DNA of 64,000 nt from Pseudomonas mendocina (GTDB lineage Bacteria; Pseudomonadota; Gammaproteobacteria; Pseudomonadales; Pseudomonadaceae): positions 4,464,001 to 4,528,000 of the forward strand of contig CP148074.1 in assembly GCA_037482215.1 (NCBI GenBank), in the 5' to 3' direction. The position numbers and the translations under genes are program-made. The first letter of the stretch is position 1. Each line of letters begins with the position of its first letter. This document shows positions 1 to 10,285 of the stretch, one piece after another. The notes under the pieces were generated by a model, which saw only the letters and a program-made list of their open reading frames with translations, was not told the DNA's origin and ran no database searches.

Positions 1-377
1 AAGGTGAAGCGGCCGTCAGCGGTGGTCTGGCCAGGCACGATACCCAGCTGCTGTTTGATGGTTTCCAGCACGCCTTCATGACCGCCGATGTAGCAGGTCA
101 TGCTGTCGCATACGCGGATAATGTGACGGCCAACCGGCGAGCGGAAAATCTGGCTGTAGAACGTCGCTACGCCTTCCACATCGCTGGCCGGGATGCCGAG
201 AATCTCGCCAATCGCGTCGGCAGCGCCATCCGGCACCCATCCACGCTCTTTCTGGACGATTTTCAACGCTTCGATGGACGCCGCGCGCGGGTCCTCGTAA
301 TGGTGCATTTCGTGCTCAATGGCCGAGCGTTCGGTAGCGCTGAGGACGAAACGGTCAGTCTGAATCAACGTGCTCAT
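1..377 (-). CDS. nuoE: NADH-quinone oxidoreductase subunit E (NuoE), partial
   Basis: Complex I peripheral-arm subunit that carries the [2Fe-2S] cluster N1a. The minus-strand frame starts at 377 and is open to the left edge, so about 125 N-terminal codons are present and the C-terminus is outside the window. Visible hallmarks are the helical N-terminus with VQKERGWVPD, the stretch EGVATFYSQIF, and the cysteine motif CDSMTCYIGG that supplies cluster ligands. It begins 2 bases after the nuoCD stop codon, so it is cotranslated in the nuo operon. Identification is secure; only the length is unknown. Confidence 0.95.
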   Translation of the reverse strand, partial: MSTLIQTDRFVLSATERSAIEHEMHHYEDPRAASIEALKIVQKERGWVPDGAADAIGEILGIPASDVEGVATFYSQIFRSPVGRHIIRVCDSMTCYIGGHEGVLETIKQQLGIVPGQTTADGRFT

Positions 378-379
378 AA

Positions 380-2179
<1,800 letters not shown>

Positions 2180-2217
2180 TCAACGGCGTCTGTAGGCGGG
2201 CCCAATCGAGCCCGGAC

Positions 2218-2901
2218 TTACACTTCGTCGGGGCTACGCAGATTGGTTACGGCGATACGCTGTTCGCGTCGCTGCTCTTTCTGCGAAGGCATCTCGGCAC
2301 GGTAAATGCCCTGATCGCCAACGACCCAGGAAAGCGGACGACGCTCCTTGCCAATAGACTCCTGCAACAACATGAGACCTTGCAGGAATGCTTCAGGACG
2401 GGGCGGGCAGCCGGGAATATAGACGTCAACCGGCAGGAACTTGTCGACACCCTGAACCACAGAATAGATGTCGTACATGCCGCCAGAGTTGGCACATGAG
2501 CCCATCGAGATCACCCACTTGGGTTCGAGCATCTGGTCGTACAGACGCTGAATCACAGGGGCCATTTTGACGAAGCAGGTCCCTGCAACGACCATGAAGT
2601 CGGCCTGACGAGGCGACGCCCGGATAACTTCAGCACCAAAGCGTGCAACGTCATGTGGCGCCGTGAAAGCCGTGGTCATCTCCACATAGCAGCACGAGAG
2701 ACCAAAGTTGTACGGCCACAGGGAGTTTTTGCGCCCCCAGTTCACTGCACCACTAAGCACGTCTTCAAGTTTGCCCATGAAGACGTTCTTATGGACCTGA
2801 TCTTCTAAAAGCTGGTCAGAAACAGTCTCCCGCTCACCGATCGGATACTGCTCGTTAGGCGCATCCGGATCAATCCGAGTAAGTTTGTATTGCATCGCCA
2901 A
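2218..2901 (-). CDS. nuoB: NADH-quinone oxidoreductase subunit B (NuoB)
   Basis: Complex I subunit that binds the terminal [4Fe-4S] cluster N2, next to the quinone pocket. The 227-residue protein shows the expected cluster ligands: adjacent Cys70-Cys71 in [10 protein letters not shown], Cys136 in [10 protein letters not shown] and Cys165 in IPGCPPRPE. Only 4 bases separate it from the nuoA stop codon, consistent with translational coupling in the order nuoA-B-CD-E. Confidence 0.98.
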   Translation of the reverse strand: MAMQYKLTRIDPDAPNEQYPIGERETVSDQLLEDQVHKNVFMGKLEDVLSGAVNWGRKNSLWPYNFGLSCCYVEMTTAFTAPHDVARFGAEVIRASPRQADFMVVAGTCFVKMAPVIQRLYDQMLEPKWVISMGSCANSGGMYDIYSVVQGVDKFLPVDVYIPGCPPRPEAFLQGLMLLQESIGKERRPLSWVVGDQGIYRAEMPSQKEQRREQRIAVTNLRSPDEV

Positions 2902-2905
2902 AGCC

Positions 2906-3319
2906 TCATTGTTTTAGCTTCGCCTGCCGATTACGACGGCCTTCGGGTGCCCAATCGAGCGCACCGATACGCCATAGGTAGACAAGACCTGCCAACAGAA
3001 TTGCTATAAAGACTGTAGCTTCGATCAGGCCCGCCCAGCCGCTTTCGCGCACTGAGACTGCCCAAGCGAAGAGATAGAGGGCTTCGACGTCGAAGATCAC
3101 GAAGAGCATCGCGACCAGATAGAATTTAGCGGACAGACGCAGACGCGCACTGCCGACCGGCAGCATGCCGGATTCGAAAGGATCGTTCTTACTGCGACCC
3201 CAAGCCTTGCTTCCTAGCAGGCTGGACAGGCCCAGCATAAACGCGATGAGTCCACAGACTCCCAACAAAAAAACTGCAAAGGCCCAGTTCTGGGACATGG
3301 CGGTTACCACATCAGGCAT
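2906..3319 (-). CDS. nuoA: NADH-quinone oxidoreductase subunit A (NuoA)
   Basis: Small membrane subunit of complex I, first gene of the nuo operon. The frame is open upstream to 3397, but the start at 3319 is preferred: it gives 137 residues, the normal Pseudomonas length, and has AAGGAG a few bases upstream. Three hydrophobic segments (about 12-35, 65-87, 93-115) and the conserved loop with [14 protein letters not shown] and [14 protein letters not shown] identify the family. In P. aeruginosa the nuo operon is far from oxyR; here the two are divergent neighbours. Confidence 0.96.
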   Translation of the reverse strand: MPDVVTAMSQNWAFAVFLLGVCGLIAFMLGLSSLLGSKAWGRSKNDPFESGMLPVGSARLRLSAKFYLVAMLFVIFDVEALYLFAWAVSVRESGWAGLIEATVFIAILLAGLVYLWRIGALDWAPEGRRNRQAKLKQ

Positions 3320-3534
3320 GCCGGTTCTCCTTGGATAAAGGGGCGGCTTTATTGGTTTTACTATTGAGGCGATGTCCCGGTTCAGACAGCGCCCCATCAG
3401 GGTGTGCGCAATTCTATTCGCCTACGGTCATATTTGGTAATTTTTTTCAATGCCGTAAGCCTGTGACACTATACCTCACCTTTAGAGGAAAAGCGTCTAA
3501 CTACGCCTATGGAACTAAGAATGGGGATCAATGG

Positions 3535-3563
3535 TTGGTTCCGTTGAATACAGCGGCTATGCT
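3535..3563 (+). promoter_or_regulatory. Candidate sigma-70 promoter for oxyR
   Basis: TTGGTT (3535-3540) and TATGCT (3558-3563) are separated by exactly 17 bases and lie 26 bases before the oxyR start. The -10 matches consensus at 4 of 6 positions, the -35 at only 3 of 6. OxyR family proteins often autoregulate, but I do not see a clean four-element OxyR operator. The rest of the nuoA-oxyR gap (3320-3589) must also contain the nuo promoter, which I could not place. Confidence 0.35.
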
Positions 3564-3589
3564 AAAGAGCATTTCAATGGATAAAGACT

Positions 3590-4516
3590 ATGACCCTTAC
3601 TGAACTGCGCTACATAGTCACCCTTGCTCAGGAACAGCACTTCGGCCGCGCAGCCGAGCGCTGCCACGTCAGCCAGCCAACGCTGTCAGTCGGGGTGAAG
3701 AAGCTTGAAGACGAACTCGGTGTTCTGATTTTTGAACGCAGCAAGAGTGCTGTACGCCTGACGCCGGTGGGCGAAGGCATCGTTACTCAGGCACAAAAAG
3801 TACTCGAGCAGGCCCAAGGCATCCGCGAGATGGCCCAAGCCGGTAAAAACCAAATGGCGGCTCCGCTGAAAATCGGTGCTATCTATACCGTTGGCCCCTA
3901 CCTGTTCCCGCACTTGATCCCGCAGCTGCATCGCGTCGCGCCGCAAATGCCTCTTTATATAGAAGAGAACTTCACTCACGTGCTGCGCGACAAACTGCGC
4001 AATGGTGAGTTGGACGCGATCATCATCGCCCTGCCGTTCCACGAGGCCGATGTACTGACCAAACCGCTGTATGACGAACCCTTCTTTGCTCTGATGCCAG
4101 CCGGTCATCCTTGGAGCAAGATGGAAACCATCGACCCCAAACTGCTGAACGATAAGAGTCTACTGCTGCTGGGCGAAGGCCATTGCTTCCGCGATCAGGT
4201 GCTGGAGGCTTGCCCGACTATTCGCAAAGGCGGTGAAGACAGCGCCAAGCACACCACCATCGAATCCAGCTCGCTGGAAACCATTCGCCACATGGTTGCT
4301 TCCGGTTTGGGCGTTTCTATCCTGCCGCTGTCCGCCGTGCACAGCCATCACTACGCTCCTGGCGTAATTGATGTGCGCCCGCTCAGCGCACCGGTGCCCT
4401 ACCGCACTGTAGCGATTGCCTGGCGTGCCAGCTTCCCGCGCCCGAATGCCATCGAAGTACTGACCGATTCGATTCGCCTGTGCTCTGTCACTAAACCGAA
4501 TCTGACGGCAAATTAA
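3590..4516 (+). CDS. oxyR: LysR-type hydrogen peroxide regulator OxyR
   Basis: Peroxide sensor and transcription activator of catalase and alkyl hydroperoxide reductase genes. The 308-residue protein has an N-terminal winged helix-turn-helix (about 1-60, FGRAAERCHVSQPTLSVGVK) and a C-terminal regulatory domain. The redox pair is visible as Cys199 in GEGHCFRDQ and Cys208 in VLEACPT, the same residue numbers as in characterised OxyR proteins. recG follows 10 bases downstream on the same strand; an oxyR-recG operon is established for Pseudomonas. The gene is divergent from nuoA. Confidence 0.97.
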   Translation: MTLTELRYIVTLAQEQHFGRAAERCHVSQPTLSVGVKKLEDELGVLIFERSKSAVRLTPVGEGIVTQAQKVLEQAQGIREMAQAGKNQMAAPLKIGAIYTVGPYLFPHLIPQLHRVAPQMPLYIEENFTHVLRDKLRNGELDAIIIALPFHEADVLTKPLYDEPFFALMPAGHPWSKMETIDPKLLNDKSLLLLGEGHCFRDQVLEACPTIRKGGEDSAKHTTIESSSLETIRHMVASGLGVSILPLSAVHSHHYAPGVIDVRPLSAPVPYRTVAIAWRASFPRPNAIEVLTDSIRLCSVTKPNLTAN

Positions 4517-4526
4517 GGCGAGTTTC

Positions 4527-6602
4527 ATGACCGAACTGGCAGCGGTGCCCGTAACCGCACTGAAAGGTGTGGGCGCCGCGCTGGCCGAAAAGCTGGCCAA
4601 GGTTGGCCTGGAGAACCTGCAAGACGTCCTGTTTCACCTGCCGCTGCGCTATCAAGACCGCACCCGTATCGTGCCCATTGGTGAGCTGCGGCCCGGTCAG
4701 GATGCTGTGGTGGAAGGCATCGTGGCTGGTGCCGATATTGTTATGGGCCGTCGCCGCAGCCTGCTGGTCCGCTTGCAAGACGGCACAGGGACACTCAGCT
4801 TGCGCTTTTATCATTTCAGCCAGGCACAGAAAGAAGGCCTCAAGCGCGGGACACAGATCCGCTGCTACGGCGAGGTCCGTCCCGGTTCATCCGGCCTTGA
4901 AATCTATCACCCAGAGTATCGGGCGCTATCGGCTCAGGATGCGTCACCCGTCGAACAAACCCTGACACCGATTTACCCCAGTACAGAAGGCCTGACTCAG
5001 CAGCGCCTGCGTCAGCTCAGCGAGCAGACGTTGGCACGCCTTGGCCCTCACAGCCTGCCCGATTGGCTACCGCCAGAGCTCGCTCAGGAATATCACCTCA
5101 GCCCGCTGGATGAAGCCATCCGCTACCTGCACCGCCCACCACCGGATGCGGACATTGAGGAGCTGGCCGAAGGGCATCATTGGGCGCAGCACCGCCTGGC
5201 CTTTGAAGAGCTACTGACCCATCAACTGTCCATGCAGCGCCTGCGTGACAGTGTTCGCACCCTGCGCGCTCCGGCCCTGCCCCCTGCGCGCAAACTGCCT
5301 GAGCTGTTTTTGCAGAACTTAGGCTTCAAGCCGACCGGCGCCCAGCAACGAGTAGGCGCAGAAATCGCCTACGATCTGAGCCAACATGAGCCCATGCTGC
5401 GGCTGGTTCAGGGCGACGTGGGCGCAGGCAAAACAGTCGTCGCCGCTTTTGCCGCGCTGCAAGCGATAGAAGCGGGGTATCAGGTCGCACTGATGGCGCC
5501 CACCGAGATTTTGGCCGAGCAGCACTTCCTTAATTTCAGCAAATGGCTCGCCCCACTGGGCCTTGAAGTCGCCTGGCTGGCTGGCAAACTCAAGGGCAAG
5601 GCACGAGCAGCTGCCCTAGAGCAAATTGCAGGCGGTACACCGATGGTTGTCGGCACGCACGCACTGTTTCAGGACGAGGTGCAGTTCAAGCGCTTGGCGC
5701 TGGTCATCATCGACGAGCAGCATCGCTTCGGCGTGCAACAGCGCCTGGCTTTACGCCAAAAAGGGGTTGATGGACGCCTCTGCCCACATCAACTGATCAT
5801 GACCGCAACGCCGATCCCGCGAACACTGGCTATGAGCGCCTACGCCGATCTGGACACCTCTATCCTCGACGAACTTCCGCCGGGCCGCACTCCAGTCAAT
5901 ACATTGGTGATCGCCGACAGCCGCCGTCTCGAAGTCATCGCGCGGGTTCGCCAAGCTTGCAACGAAGGGCGCCAAGCTTACTGGGTGTGCACGCTGATTG
6001 AAGAATCGGAAGAGCTTACTTGCCAGGCCGCCGAGACAACATTTACAGATTTGAGTGAAGCACTGGTCGGGCTGCATGTCGGCCTGATACACGGACGCAT
6101 GAAGCCCGCTGAAAAAGCCGCCGTGATGGAGCGCTTCAAGCTAGGCGAACTGCAGCTACTGGTGGCAACGACGGTCATTGAGGTCGGTGTTGACGTACCC
6201 AATGCCAGCCTGATGATCATTGAGAACCCGGAGCGACTTGGTCTGGCCCAACTTCACCAGTTACGAGGCCGAGTTGGCCGCGGTAGTGCCGCAAGTCATT
6301 GTTTGTTGTTGTATCACGCGCCATTATCTCAATTGGGACGACAGCGCTTGGCAATCATGCGCGAGACCAGCGATGGCTTCGTGATTGCAGAGAAAGACTT
6401 GGAATTGCGTGGCCCTGGTGAAATGCTCGGTACCCGCCAGACCGGTTTGCTGCAATTTAAGGTGGCCGACCTGATGCGCGACGCTGATCTTCTACCCGCC
6501 GTAAGGGACGCGGCGCAGACGCTGCTGGAACACTGGCCTGAGCATGTCAGCCCGTTACTCGAACGCTGGCTGCGGCATGGCCAGCAGTATGGACAAGTGT
6601 AA
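4527..6602 (+). CDS. recG: ATP-dependent DNA helicase RecG
   Basis: Branch-migrating helicase that remodels stalled forks and Holliday junctions. At 691 residues it is the standard length. The N-terminal wedge/OB domain spans about 60-160. The helicase core has Walker A GDVGAGKT near 296, the DEQH Walker B box near 395, and motifs TATPIPRTL, ATTVIEVGVDVPNA and QLRGRVGRG. The C-terminal segment KDLELRGPGEMLGTRQTG is the RecG-specific TRG region. It is the second gene after oxyR. Confidence 0.98.
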   Translation: MTELAAVPVTALKGVGAALAEKLAKVGLENLQDVLFHLPLRYQDRTRIVPIGELRPGQDAVVEGIVAGADIVMGRRRSLLVRLQDGTGTLSLRFYHFSQAQKEGLKRGTQIRCYGEVRPGSSGLEIYHPEYRALSAQDASPVEQTLTPIYPSTEGLTQQRLRQLSEQTLARLGPHSLPDWLPPELAQEYHLSPLDEAIRYLHRPPPDADIEELAEGHHWAQHRLAFEELLTHQLSMQRLRDSVRTLRAPALPPARKLPELFLQNLGFKPTGAQQRVGAEIAYDLSQHEPMLRLVQGDVGAGKTVVAAFAALQAIEAGYQVALMAPTEILAEQHFLNFSKWLAPLGLEVAWLAGKLKGKARAAALEQIAGGTPMVVGTHALFQDEVQFKRLALVIIDEQHRFGVQQRLALRQKGVDGRLCPHQLIMTATPIPRTLAMSAYADLDTSILDELPPGRTPVNTLVIADSRRLEVIARVRQACNEGRQAYWVCTLIEESEELTCQAAETTFTDLSEALVGLHVGLIHGRMKPAEKAAVMERFKLGELQLLVATTVIEVGVDVPNASLMIIENPERLGLAQLHQLRGRVGRGSAASHCLLLYHAPLSQLGRQRLAIMRETSDGFVIAEKDLELRGPGEMLGTRQTGLLQFKVADLMRDADLLPAVRDAAQTLLEHWPEHVSPLLERWLRHGQQYGQV

Positions 6603-6677
6603 TATCGTCTTTAGAGCACTCCGGCATCATTACAGCCAGACTGCCCGACAATCAACTTAACAGGTTTGCTGTACACC

Positions 6678-8084
6678 ATGACTGAGCCCGCCTCCTCGCC
6701 AGATACGTCCACGCAAGCGCCGCACGTGATCACACAACTGCTGCAAAAGCTGGGCATCCACCATGAAGCTCAGCTCGACAGCACTGAACTCCCTGCGGCA
6801 CAGCGCTTACAAGCTATCCTGCTGGATGATGCTGTAGGCGCACTGCTGGTTCTATACAGCCAAGACCAACTACTGGATCTGGCCCGCCTCACTGAACTGA
6901 CCGGACGGCACCTCACCGTCATCAAAGCTGAACGACTGGAACGCATGCTCGATAAGCATGCCCTTAAAGTACTCCCTGGCATCCCAGCGCTGACCAGCTC
7001 CCCCTGCCTGTACGATGAGCGCATCTTGCAACAGCAGGTTCTGTACATTGAGTCAGGCCAGCCCGGCGTGCTGCTGAAAGTCAGCACTGAATCGTTCAAA
7101 GCCCTGCTAAGCAAGGCCAGCGCCGCACGTTTTGGCGAGCCTGTGGAAAACATTCGTCTGAATCTGAATCGTCCAGATGATGACCGCGCCGAAATTACTC
7201 AGGCCGTGCAGGCGTTTACTGCGCGCCGGATACAGCAGCGTCTCGAAGAGACCATTGAGATTCCACCGCTGGCCAAGACCGCAAAACAGCTTATGAAGCT
7301 GCGGGTAAACCCGGATGCAAGCGTCAATGACATCACCAGCGTAGTCGAAACCGACCCCGCCCTGGCCGCTCAGGTCATCAGTTGGGCAGCGTCCCCTTAC
7401 TATGCAGCCCCCAGCAAAATTCGCTCGGTAGAAGATGCTATCGTCCGTGTACTGGGGTTTGATTTGGTCATCAACCTGGCCCTGGGTCTGGCAATGGACA
7501 AATCCCTCAGCCTGCCCAAAGACAGCCCACAGCGCTCAACGCCGTACTGGCAACAAGCGATTTACACTGCGGCCGTCATTGATGGACTGACCCAAGCCCT
7601 GCCCCGCGCCCATCGCCCAGAAGCCGGCCTGACCTACCTTGCCGGCCTGCTGCACAACTTCGGCTACCTGGTGCTGGCCCATGTTTTCCCGCCGCATTTC
7701 TCCTTGATATGCCGCCACCTGGAAGCCAATCCGCACTTGCATCACAACTATATCGAGCAGCACCTGCTTGGCATCACCCGCGAGCAGATCGGCGCATGGC
7801 TTATGCGCCACTGGGACATGCCAGAGGAGATCGTGGCTGCCCTGCGCTTCCAGCAAGACCCAGACTACGACGGTGAATACGCCCTGTTCCCAAATATGAC
7901 CTGCCTGGCCATACGCCTGCTCAACAACCATGGCATCGGCAGCGGCCCACAGGGTGAAATCCCGCAGAGTCTGTATGACAACCTCGGTATCAGCCGCGAA
8001 AAAGCCCTTGAGGCGGTCAGCCGCGTGCTGCACGCGGAGACCGCCCTGCGTGAGCTGGCATCGCAGTTCCAGCTTGGGCATTAA
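6678..8084 (+). CDS. YbaK-like / HDOD two-domain protein
   Basis: Probable signalling or regulatory protein. The N-terminal part (about 20-155) resembles a YbaK/aminoacyl-tRNA-associated domain; the C-terminal part (about 193-400) is an HDOD domain, recognisable from EIPPLAKTAKQLMKL, ETDPALAAQVISWA and the helix containing LAGLLHNFGYLVLAH. HDOD proteins lack most catalytic metal ligands of true HD hydrolases and usually act in regulation. P. aeruginosa has a homologue at the same place after recG. A TTG 12 bases upstream (6666) is in frame; the ATG at 6678 is chosen, though no strong Shine-Dalgarno is seen for either. Substrate and partner are unknown. Confidence 0.85.
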   Translation: MTEPASSPDTSTQAPHVITQLLQKLGIHHEAQLDSTELPAAQRLQAILLDDAVGALLVLYSQDQLLDLARLTELTGRHLTVIKAERLERMLDKHALKVLPGIPALTSSPCLYDERILQQQVLYIESGQPGVLLKVSTESFKALLSKASAARFGEPVENIRLNLNRPDDDRAEITQAVQAFTARRIQQRLEETIEIPPLAKTAKQLMKLRVNPDASVNDITSVVETDPALAAQVISWAASPYYAAPSKIRSVEDAIVRVLGFDLVINLALGLAMDKSLSLPKDSPQRSTPYWQQAIYTAAVIDGLTQALPRAHRPEAGLTYLAGLLHNFGYLVLAHVFPPHFSLICRHLEANPHLHHNYIEQHLLGITREQIGAWLMRHWDMPEEIVAALRFQQDPDYDGEYALFPNMTCLAIRLLNNHGIGSGPQGEIPQSLYDNLGISREKALEAVSRVLHAETALRELASQFQLGH

Positions 8085-8094
8085 GTGTAAAAAC

Positions 8095-8120
8095 AACAAA
8101 GGGCCGTAAGGCCCTTTGTT
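8095..8120. terminator. Bidirectional intrinsic terminator
   Basis: A perfect 11-bp stem (AACAAAGGGCC / GGCCCTTTGTT) with a GTAA tetraloop lies between two convergent genes. It is followed by TATTTG on the plus strand and by GTTTTTAC on the minus strand, so it can end transcripts from both sides. Confidence 0.85.
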
Positions 8121-8132
8121 TATTTGTAACGG

Positions 8133-8861
8133 CTATAACTTGCTACGACGCTCGGCAAACAGCTGCGGCAGCAATTCCACCGTACCCTTGAGGATGGCTG
8201 CAACGGCTGGGTTTTCGTAAATCTCAGCGTATTGCTCAAGCTCATCGCTTGGCTTGTACCGGTAGGCATAGAGCATGAATGACTTAACCGACTCCGAGCT
8301 GGACTTACGCAACTCTTCCTCCTGCGTCTTGGTTCGCTCGCTCAAGGTCTTCTCATCAACGGCTTTACCGCGCGCCTTAGTCAACACATAAGCCCGGGTC
8401 TTGCCCGTCTCATAGCGCAGCAGCGTAGCCAGATCGGTTGTCCGTGCAGCGTTATCAAGGCGCTGAACCAGCTCGACACGGCTGGCGCGGGGCGGCTTTT
8501 CAGCCAGCTGATCCCTGTAGTCGGCGAGGCCATCCAGACTCTCCCCGACTTCGCGCTCAGCCGCAGAAAACCCCTTAGCAAACTCACTCGATAGAAGCTG
8601 CTCAGCTTCAGTCAATTGAGCTTGATCCACCGTTTTCGTTAAGCGGCTGGCAAGATCCAAGCACATTGCTTCAGCTGAAAAAACACGCCCTAGCTCAGCC
8701 TGCTGCGTGTCACTTAACTCATGCTGAATCAATGGCAGGCTTTGCTCACACAGCAGACTGACGCCTGCCAGTTCGAACACAGGAAGAAACGCTTCTGGTT
8801 TGGGCTCCGCAGCCCAAACAGGCGATACCAGCAAAGACAAAGCAATCAACAAAGGGCGCAT
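8133..8861 (-). CDS. Secreted protein of unknown function
   Basis: I do not recognise the family. The 242-residue product has a clear Sec signal peptide (charged start, LLIALSLLVS core, likely cleavage after SPVWA), so the mature form is periplasmic or secreted. The rest is charged and mostly helical, with two cysteines (in SLLCEQSL and EAMCLDL) that could form a disulfide. The C-terminal block SFMLYAYRYKPSDELEQY followed by the PAVAAIL segment looks like a small folded module. It converges with the HDOD gene and is not part of the P. aeruginosa gene order at this place as I remember it. Role unknown. Confidence 0.75.
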   Translation of the reverse strand: MRPLLIALSLLVSPVWAAEPKPEAFLPVFELAGVSLLCEQSLPLIQHELSDTQQAELGRVFSAEAMCLDLASRLTKTVDQAQLTEAEQLLSSEFAKGFSAAEREVGESLDGLADYRDQLAEKPPRASRVELVQRLDNAARTTDLATLLRYETGKTRAYVLTKARGKAVDEKTLSERTKTQEEELRKSSSESVKSFMLYAYRYKPSDELEQYAEIYENPAVAAILKGTVELLPQLFAERRSKL

Positions 8862-8949
8862 GGAGAAATCTCATATTGACTGAGCTTGCAGCCTAGCCAA
8901 AGCCGAACGCCACGACCACCCTTTGCGTCTCATCTTTGCCGAAAGGCAT

Positions 8950-9345
8950 TCACGCAGCCTTTTTCTCTTCTGGCTTTTTCTTTTTCGGCATCAGGTACTT
9001 GGTCAAACCCTGGAACCACATCACCAATGCCGGGTTGCCCTGAATTTGAATGTCTTTGTTCTGGATACCCTGCATGAACGCTAGCTGCTTGTTCTTAGCG
9101 GTCATGGTGGCGTAGCCATAGGCTGAGTCTTTAAAACCCAGAGAGAATGCAGGCGCCTCAGCAGAACCACGTTTGCTGGTAATACGCTGATCCTTAACGA
9201 TGAAGTGGCGAGCGACCTTGCCATCCAGCGTATGCAGCTGGAAGACCATATCTTTATCCACCAACTGCTGTTGAAGCGCAGGGTTGTTACGACTCGACTT
9301 AGCCATCAGCCGGCCGAGCATCCACAAAAGAAAACGGAATTTCAT
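8950..9345 (-). CDS. SCP2-like sterol/lipid-binding domain protein
   Basis: A 131-residue cytoplasmic protein consisting of one SCP2-type domain: the pattern VFQLHTLDGKVARHFIVKD, then SLGFKDSAYGYATM and IQIQGNPALVMWFQGL is typical. It ends in a lysine- and proline-rich tail (MPKKKKPEEKKAA). Bacterial members probably bind hydrophobic ligands; the ligand here is unknown. P. aeruginosa carries a homologue just before its HU gene, so the fimbrial operon that follows is an insertion at a conserved junction. Confidence 0.8.
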   Translation of the reverse strand: MKFRFLLWMLGRLMAKSSRNNPALQQQLVDKDMVFQLHTLDGKVARHFIVKDQRITSKRGSAEAPAFSLGFKDSAYGYATMTAKNKQLAFMQGIQNKDIQIQGNPALVMWFQGLTKYLMPKKKKPEEKKAA

Positions 9346-9602
9346 GTAAAGCTCCTACAAAGAAATATATCCCATTCTATCGTATTAACGACTCGAAACA
9401 GTTGCACTTACACAAAGTATGAAATAGCTAGGCGCATCTGATAAACAGGATAAGAAGGCATCCTCGGCGAGTAAAAATCGAGCGTTTTACCTCAAGCCAA
9501 TAACAAGGATTTCCCTACAAACAACTCAGGGGATGCTTATTCGTCAAGCTGAGCACCAGATGTAGATTTAGCGTCCCTTCGCACTAATGGGGAGGTGAAC
9601 TA

Positions 9603-9632
9603 ATGAAAATAGGGAAATCCAATGTCAGTTAA
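9603..9632 (+). CDS. Possible 9-codon leader ORF overlapping the fimbrial subunit start
   Basis: ATG at 9603 opens MKIGKSNVS then TAA. It has the best Shine-Dalgarno of the operon (GGAGG at 9591-9595, 7 bases spacing). It overlaps the major-subunit start (9622) in another frame, ending 11 bases inside that gene. The subunit's own start has only a weak AGGG (9611-9614). This suggests translational coupling, but expression is not proven. Confidence 0.4.
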   Translation: MKIGKSNVS

Positions 9633-10227
9633 ATCTATCAAAGTACTTTCTGTTCTGGCCGCTAGCATGCTGGCAAGTTCTGTAATGGCTAACGACGGCA
9701 CCTTGAATTTCAGGGGCGAAATTGTTGCTGCATCCTGTGAACTGACAGGTGGTTCGGGAACAGTTGTCGGGGGTGACGCTAGCAACCAGATCATCGACAT
9801 TGATATGGGTAAAGTGTCTGTTGATTCTATTGCCAACGCCGCAGGCAACGGCAGCATTGCTGCAAGCAAGAACATTAACCTGAATCTGGACTGCGGCGGC
9901 ACCGGCACTGGCCTGACCTCCGTCAACGTCGCGTTTGACCCTGCGAGTGGCAGCGGTTACGACGCTACCAACAGCGCACTGCTGGCTCTTGAAGCAGGCG
10001 GCGCCACAGGTGTCGGCATCGGCCTTTACGACACCAGCAGCAAGCTCATTGATCTCCGTGCAGGCGAGTATTTCACCGCCCCACTGGTTGAAGCAGATGA
10101 CGGTCAAGGCGGTCTGGCTTATACAGCAGATCTGAATATTCGCGCGTCCTATGTAGCCAACGGCGACGCAACTATCGAGCCGGGCCTGGCTAACGCCACT
10201 CTGCCATTCACCATTACTTACCAGTAA
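9622..10227 (+). CDS. Chaperone-usher fimbrial major subunit
   Basis: Type 1-like fimbrial structural subunit of 201 residues. It has a signal peptide cleaved after SSVMA, then a likely donor strand (DGTLNFRGEIVAA) and two cysteines (AASCELTGG and LNLDCGGTG) that would form the conserved pilin disulfide. The C-terminal beta strand ends in TLPFTITYQ, with the penultimate tyrosine needed for chaperone binding. It is followed by a chaperone, usher and adhesin. Base composition is clearly GC-richer than those three genes. It is probably the major shaft subunit, because it is the only simple pilin in the operon. Confidence 0.9.
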   Translation: MSVKSIKVLSVLAASMLASSVMANDGTLNFRGEIVAASCELTGGSGTVVGGDASNQIIDIDMGKVSVDSIANAAGNGSIAASKNINLNLDCGGTGTGLTSVNVAFDPASGSGYDATNSALLALEAGGATGVGIGLYDTSSKLIDLRAGEYFTAPLVEADDGQGGLAYTADLNIRASYVANGDATIEPGLANATLPFTITYQ

Positions 10228-10234
10228 GTAAGTT

Positions 10235-10252
10235 TGGGGGCTACGGCCCCCA
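10235..10252 (+). promoter_or_regulatory. mRNA hairpin between fimbrial subunit and chaperone genes
   Basis: A 7-bp GC-rich stem (TGGGGGC / GCCCCCA) with a TACG loop begins 7 bases after the subunit stop codon. There is no following T-tract, so it is more likely a 3' stabiliser or partial attenuator than a full terminator. Such elements let the major subunit outnumber chaperone and usher in pilus operons. Confidence 0.6.
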
Positions 10253-10256
10253 CCTC

Positions 10257-10270
10257 TAATTACGTAATTA
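10257..10270. repeat. 14-bp perfect palindrome TAATTACGTAATTA
   Basis: A perfect AT-rich palindrome just after the hairpin, at the point where base composition drops into the chaperone/usher/adhesin block. It could be an operator or a recombination scar; no function can be assigned. Confidence 0.5.
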
Positions 10271-10285
10271 CATACGGGCTTCGAA

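Noticed and set aside
9346..9602. Possible invertible promoter switch (fimS-like) before the fimbrial operon
   Set aside because: I looked for paired inverted repeats at the ends of this gap and a recombinase gene nearby and saw neither.
10235..10252. Rho-independent terminator after the fimbrial subunit
   Set aside because: The hairpin is strong but there is no T-tract after it, so it is recorded as an mRNA hairpin instead.
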